Shown here piece by piece: positions 5,198 through 7,108 of a DNA stretch of 7,108 nt. The first letter of the stretch is position 1. The number at the start of each line of letters is the position of its first letter. This DNA comes from Candidatus Calidifonticultor daggyaiensis (GTDB lineage Bacteria > Actinomycetota > Humimicrobiia > Humimicrobiales > Humimicrobiaceae). The DNA lies in NCBI GenBank assembly GCA_015661035.1, contig JACVJA010000070.1, positions 1 through 7,108 of the forward strand, written 5' to 3'. Below the pieces are notes generated by a model. That model had not been told where the DNA came from. It saw only the letters and a program-made list of their open reading frames with translations, and made no database searches. Made by a program: the position numbers and the translations under genes.

Positions 5198-6262
5198 TTA
5201 TATTACAGTTTCTGCTCTTCTGGTTGAGTGACATCCAAAAAATACTGCAAAGGGTAATGTTGCCATATGACATGGAGCATGTTCGATATTACAAGCAAGT
5301 GCAGTAGTTTTGCCCCCAAGCCCTTGGGGACCAACTCCAGTATTATTAATAGCTTGCAGCAGTTTATTTTCTAAATTAAAGTAGTTTTTATCCGAGTTTC
5401 TTAAGGTTAAATTTCTAAAAACTGCCTTTTTAGCTAACAATACCGCTTTTACAGCGCTTCCTCCAATGCCAATCCCAACAATTAATGGAGGGCAAGCTTT
5501 AGAAGCATATTCTTTAATTAATTTTAACACTATTTTAATAACTTCATCTTCAGTTACTGAGGGATTTAACATATATAGCCATGAACAGTTTTCACTGCCT
5601 CCGCCTTTTAAATTTACTTCTATCTTTATTCCATTTATATTTAAATATTCTATAAAAATCATAGCGGGAGTGTTTGAATTAGTGTTTTTCCTTTGATATA
5701 AACAATCACTAACTATAGACTTTCTAAGATAATAATTTTTATAAACTTTTAAAACCGCTTCATTTATTGCATTATTTAAATCTGAAAAGCTAATGTTGGC
5801 AGTATTGCTTAAATTATTTTTAATTAAACTAAAGTTATTATTAATAACATTAACATTGTTAATGTTATTAATAGAATCATAAGTATTACTGGCTATATTA
5901 AGACTGTCTATATCAGAATCGTTAGTATTATCATTTATCCTATCATTAATACTTTGATTGATACTGTCATTAACACTGTCATTAACACTGTCATTGATGC
6001 TGTCATTCATTATACAAACATTTTTTCCAACCCCAATATTTACATAAACATTCCCACAATCCTGGCAAAGAGGGAGCATTTCCTTCTTGGCAATTTGGGC
6101 ATTTTCAATTATCATCTTTAGTATTAATTTTGCATTTTTATTAGTCTCTATTTTTAGAGAAGATTTTACTTTTTCTAATATATCCTCAGGTAAAATAAAG
6201 TTTGCACTAATTAACAATTGTTCAATCTTCTGCTTTATTGTCGAAATTGTTATTTTTGTCAT
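5198..6262 (-). CDS. Class I fumarase (or tartrate dehydratase-like) alpha subunit with a long repeat insert
   Basis: This is the catalytic [4Fe-4S] subunit of a two-part class I fumarase, with 354 residues from the ATG at 6260-6262. Cluster cysteines expected from the family are Cys66 in PLCQDCG (usually CQDTG), Cys257 in ACPP and Cys331 in APCH. GGGSEN (220-225), RKSIVSD, NTPA and LGGKTTAL are also conserved. Residues of about 86-158 are an Asn/Ser/Asp/Ile-rich insert placed soon after the first cluster ligand, where relatives have a few residues. Without it the length is the usual 280 or so. The reading frame is intact throughout. An ATG at 6275-6277 would add five residues. I prefer 6262 because MTKITISTI aligns with family starts and GGAAAA lies seven bases upstream. 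The start lies inside the end of topA, so translational coupling is likely. The beta subunit faces it across 73 bp. Confidence 0.9.
   Translation of the reverse strand: MTKITISTIKQKIEQLLISANFILPEDILEKVKSSLKIETNKNAKLILKMIIENAQIAKKEMLPLCQDCGNVYVNIGVGKNVCIMNDSINDSVNDSVNDSINQSINDRINDNTNDSDIDSLNIASNTYDSINNINNVNVINNNFSLIKNNLSNTANISFSDLNNAINEAVLKVYKNYYLRKSIVSDCLYQRKNTNSNTPAMIFIEYLNINGIKIEVNLKGGGSENCSWLYMLNPSVTEDEVIKIVLKLIKEYASKACPPLIVGIGIGGSAVKAVLLAKKAVFRNLTLRNSDKNYFNLENKLLQAINNTGVGPQGLGGKTTALACNIEHAPCHMATLPFAVFFGCHSTRRAETVI
5839..5873. repeat. Perfect palindrome with 17-bp arms inside the fumarase alpha gene
   Basis: The arms at 5839-5855 and 5857-5873 are fully complementary, with one unpaired base at 5856. 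On the plus strand the inner sequence reads TTAACATTGTTAA. It encodes residues of about 130-142 (Asn/Ile/Val-rich) within the low-complexity insert. As mRNA it would form a long A-U-rich hairpin with almost no loop. As DNA it could extrude as a cruciform. Confidence 0.92.
5900..6007 (-). repeat. Nine 12-bp tandem units inside the fumarase alpha gene
   Basis: On the minus strand nine 12-bp units encode NDSI, NDSV, NDSV, NDSI, NQSI, NDRI, NDNT, NDSD and IDSL (residues 86-121). On the plus strand the best copies read TGTCATTAACAC (5965-5976 and 5977-5988, identical), with TGTCATTGATGC (5989-6000) close. The units are most alike at the N-terminal end of the insert and decay toward the C-terminal side. 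This looks like an in-frame tandem expansion that preserves the reading frame because 12 is a multiple of three. Confidence 0.92.
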
Positions 6263-7108
6263 TTTTTTGTTTTCCATTTTTTGACGAGCAATTACTATTT
6301 ATACACAAATCCCAAGGTCTTTTTCCTTTTGTAATAATTTTTACAATTGGATAACTGCAGTGCTTACAGGTTTCTTTTGTAGGAATAACCAGCCCTTTTT
6401 GAGGCAGTGGAAAGGCCTGCTTACAATTAGGATATGCACTACAGCCAATAAATCTTTTTTTTGTCTTTTTAGAAAATCTTACCATTAAATTTCCGCTGCA
6501 ATTTTTATCAACACAAGGTCCAATAATAGTATCTTCTTTAATTGCTTTATTTATTTCTTGAGAAATTTCGGCCTTGCCGCTTTTTAACTTTATCATAACC
6601 TCTTTTAACATTTTTCTTGATTTTTCTACAACTTCTTCTTTAGTTTCATCGCCTTTTGCAATATTATCCATATCTATTTCTAACTCTGAAGTCATATCAG
6701 GAGTGGATATTCTTTCAGCATGTTTTTTTAAAATTTTTACAACTGCAATAGCTTTTTCTGAAGGAACTAAAGGATTGCCTCTAATGTAGCCCCTGCTTAT
6801 AAGATTTTGAATTATAGTATGTCTTGTCGCTTTTGTTCCTAAACCTAGCTCTTCCATTTTTTCAACTAATTTACCTTGTGTATAACGTGGTGGTGGTTTT
6901 GTCTGGCCTTCTGTAATCTCTTTATCAATAATCTCCAAAATATCGCCTTTTTTTAACTTTGGCAATATAACATCTTCATGTTTGTAATAAGGATAATGCG
7001 TTATCCAGCCTGCATTTATTATATATGACCCAGTTGCAGTAAAAATTTCACCACTTACATCTATTTTTAAAGAGATACTTTTCATTTCAGCAGACGGCAG
7101 TAGTGTAG
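6222..7108 (-). CDS. topA: DNA topoisomerase I (type IA), C-terminal part, archaeal-like
   Basis: The gene is open to the right edge, so its start, the toprim domain and the catalytic tyrosine lie outside the window. Numbering from an internal Met at 7085, PPPRYTQGKLVEKMEELGLG (65-84) continuing TKATRHTII, then ISRGYI, belongs to the type IA core. The GLGTKATRH form matches archaeal topoisomerase I as I know it; bacterial enzymes usually read GIGRPSTYA. Two zinc-finger modules follow: Cys191, 196, 215 and 221 with RFIGCSAYPNC, and Cys240, 243, 261 and 266 with KGKRPWDLC. The latter is also an archaeal-style signature. The enzyme relaxes negative supercoils by single-strand passage. A Lys/Asn-rich tail ends the protein. 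The last 41 bases overlap the fumarase alpha start. In the reading direction, topA precedes the alpha-subunit gene directly and tmk lies farther downstream. Confidence 0.92.
   Translation of the reverse strand, partial: TLLPSAEMKSISLKIDVSGEIFTATGSYIINAGWITHYPYYKHEDVILPKLKKGDILEIIDKEITEGQTKPPPRYTQGKLVEKMEELGLGTKATRHTIIQNLISRGYIRGNPLVPSEKAIAVVKILKKHAERISTPDMTSELEIDMDNIAKGDETKEEVVEKSRKMLKEVMIKLKSGKAEISQEINKAIKEDTIIGPCVDKNCSGNLMVRFSKKTKKRFIGCSAYPNCKQAFPLPQKGLVIPTKETCKHCSYPIVKIITKGKRPWDLCINSNCSSKNGKQKNDKNNNFDNKAED
6270..6275 (-). promoter_or_regulatory. Probable ribosome site of fumarase alpha, within topA
   Basis: The minus strand reads GGAAAA, then seven bases, then the ATG at 6260-6262. No comparable purine block precedes the alternative ATG at 6275-6277, whose upstream bases are GCTCGTCAAAA. 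This supports the shorter start. Because it lies within topA coding sequence, ribosomes finishing topA could reinitiate here. Confidence 0.5.

Noticed and set aside
5929..6012. Possible CRISPR array or iteron-like origin, from the 12-bp direct repeats
   Set aside because: The repeats are only 12 bp, contiguous without spacers, in frame, and translate to regular tetrapeptides inside an intact enzyme, so they are a coding tandem repeat.
5198..6262. Fumarase alpha as a pseudogene because of the repeat insert
   Set aside because: The frame is uninterrupted, all expected cluster cysteines and conserved motifs flank the insert, and the repeat length is a multiple of three.
5466..6284. Plus-strand open frames at 5466-5696 and 6087-6284
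   Set aside because: Both are antisense to conserved parts of the fumarase alpha gene. The second looks hydrophobic only because it complements Lys/Asn-rich coding sequence.
6574..6789. Plus-strand open frame of 71 codons within topA
   Set aside because: It is antisense to the conserved type IA core helix region of topA.

Overview
This is an ordinary-looking housekeeping segment of a very A+T-rich bacterial chromosome (about three quarters A+T by eye), with two odd features laid over it. RicT, the clamp-loader delta' subunit (HolB) and thymidylate kinase (Tmk) are all of bacterial type. From memory, topA followed by tmk and holB is an order typical of Actinobacteria, and the LppM-like protein is also a family I associate with that phylum. 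A low-G+C, uncultured, deep-branching actinobacterial relative is therefore my best guess, but no rRNA or other decisive marker is present.

Layout from left to right: a tRNA-Thr(CGU) on the minus strand (155-230); then ricT (326-1192), holB (1339-2517) and tmk (2641-3312), all minus and probably one transcription unit read tmk, holB, ricT, tRNA. An A+T-rich divergent intergenic region of about 240 bp follows. Next come two plus-strand genes: an LppM-like (DUF3153-like) membrane lipoprotein (3552-4442) and the beta subunit of a two-subunit class I fumarase (4591-5124). Facing them on the minus strand are the fumarase alpha subunit (5198-6262) and the 3' part of topA (6222 to beyond the right edge), whose end overlaps the alpha-subunit start.

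The genes serve DNA topology (TopA), dTTP supply (Tmk), replication clamp loading (HolB), mRNA maturation (RicT), translation (tRNA-Thr) and central carbon metabolism (fumarase). The two fumarase subunits must meet as one [4Fe-4S] enzyme but are encoded convergently, so they need separate promoters.

The most unusual signal is at repeat scale. The holB and fumarase-alpha genes each carry an in-frame array of nine degenerate 12-bp units (108 bp each). One encodes xLKx-type tetrapeptides, the other NDS(I/V)-type tetrapeptides. The fumarase insert also contains a perfect palindrome with 17-bp arms. Most of the gaps between genes hold short tandem duplications of 11-21 bp. This suggests a genome prone to slippage or template switching that tolerates loop insertions in essential proteins. 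The second unusual feature is that the TopA C-terminal region looks archaeal in type although it sits in a bacterial neighbourhood. I found no CRISPR array, insertion sequence, prophage, toxin-antitoxin or defence system.
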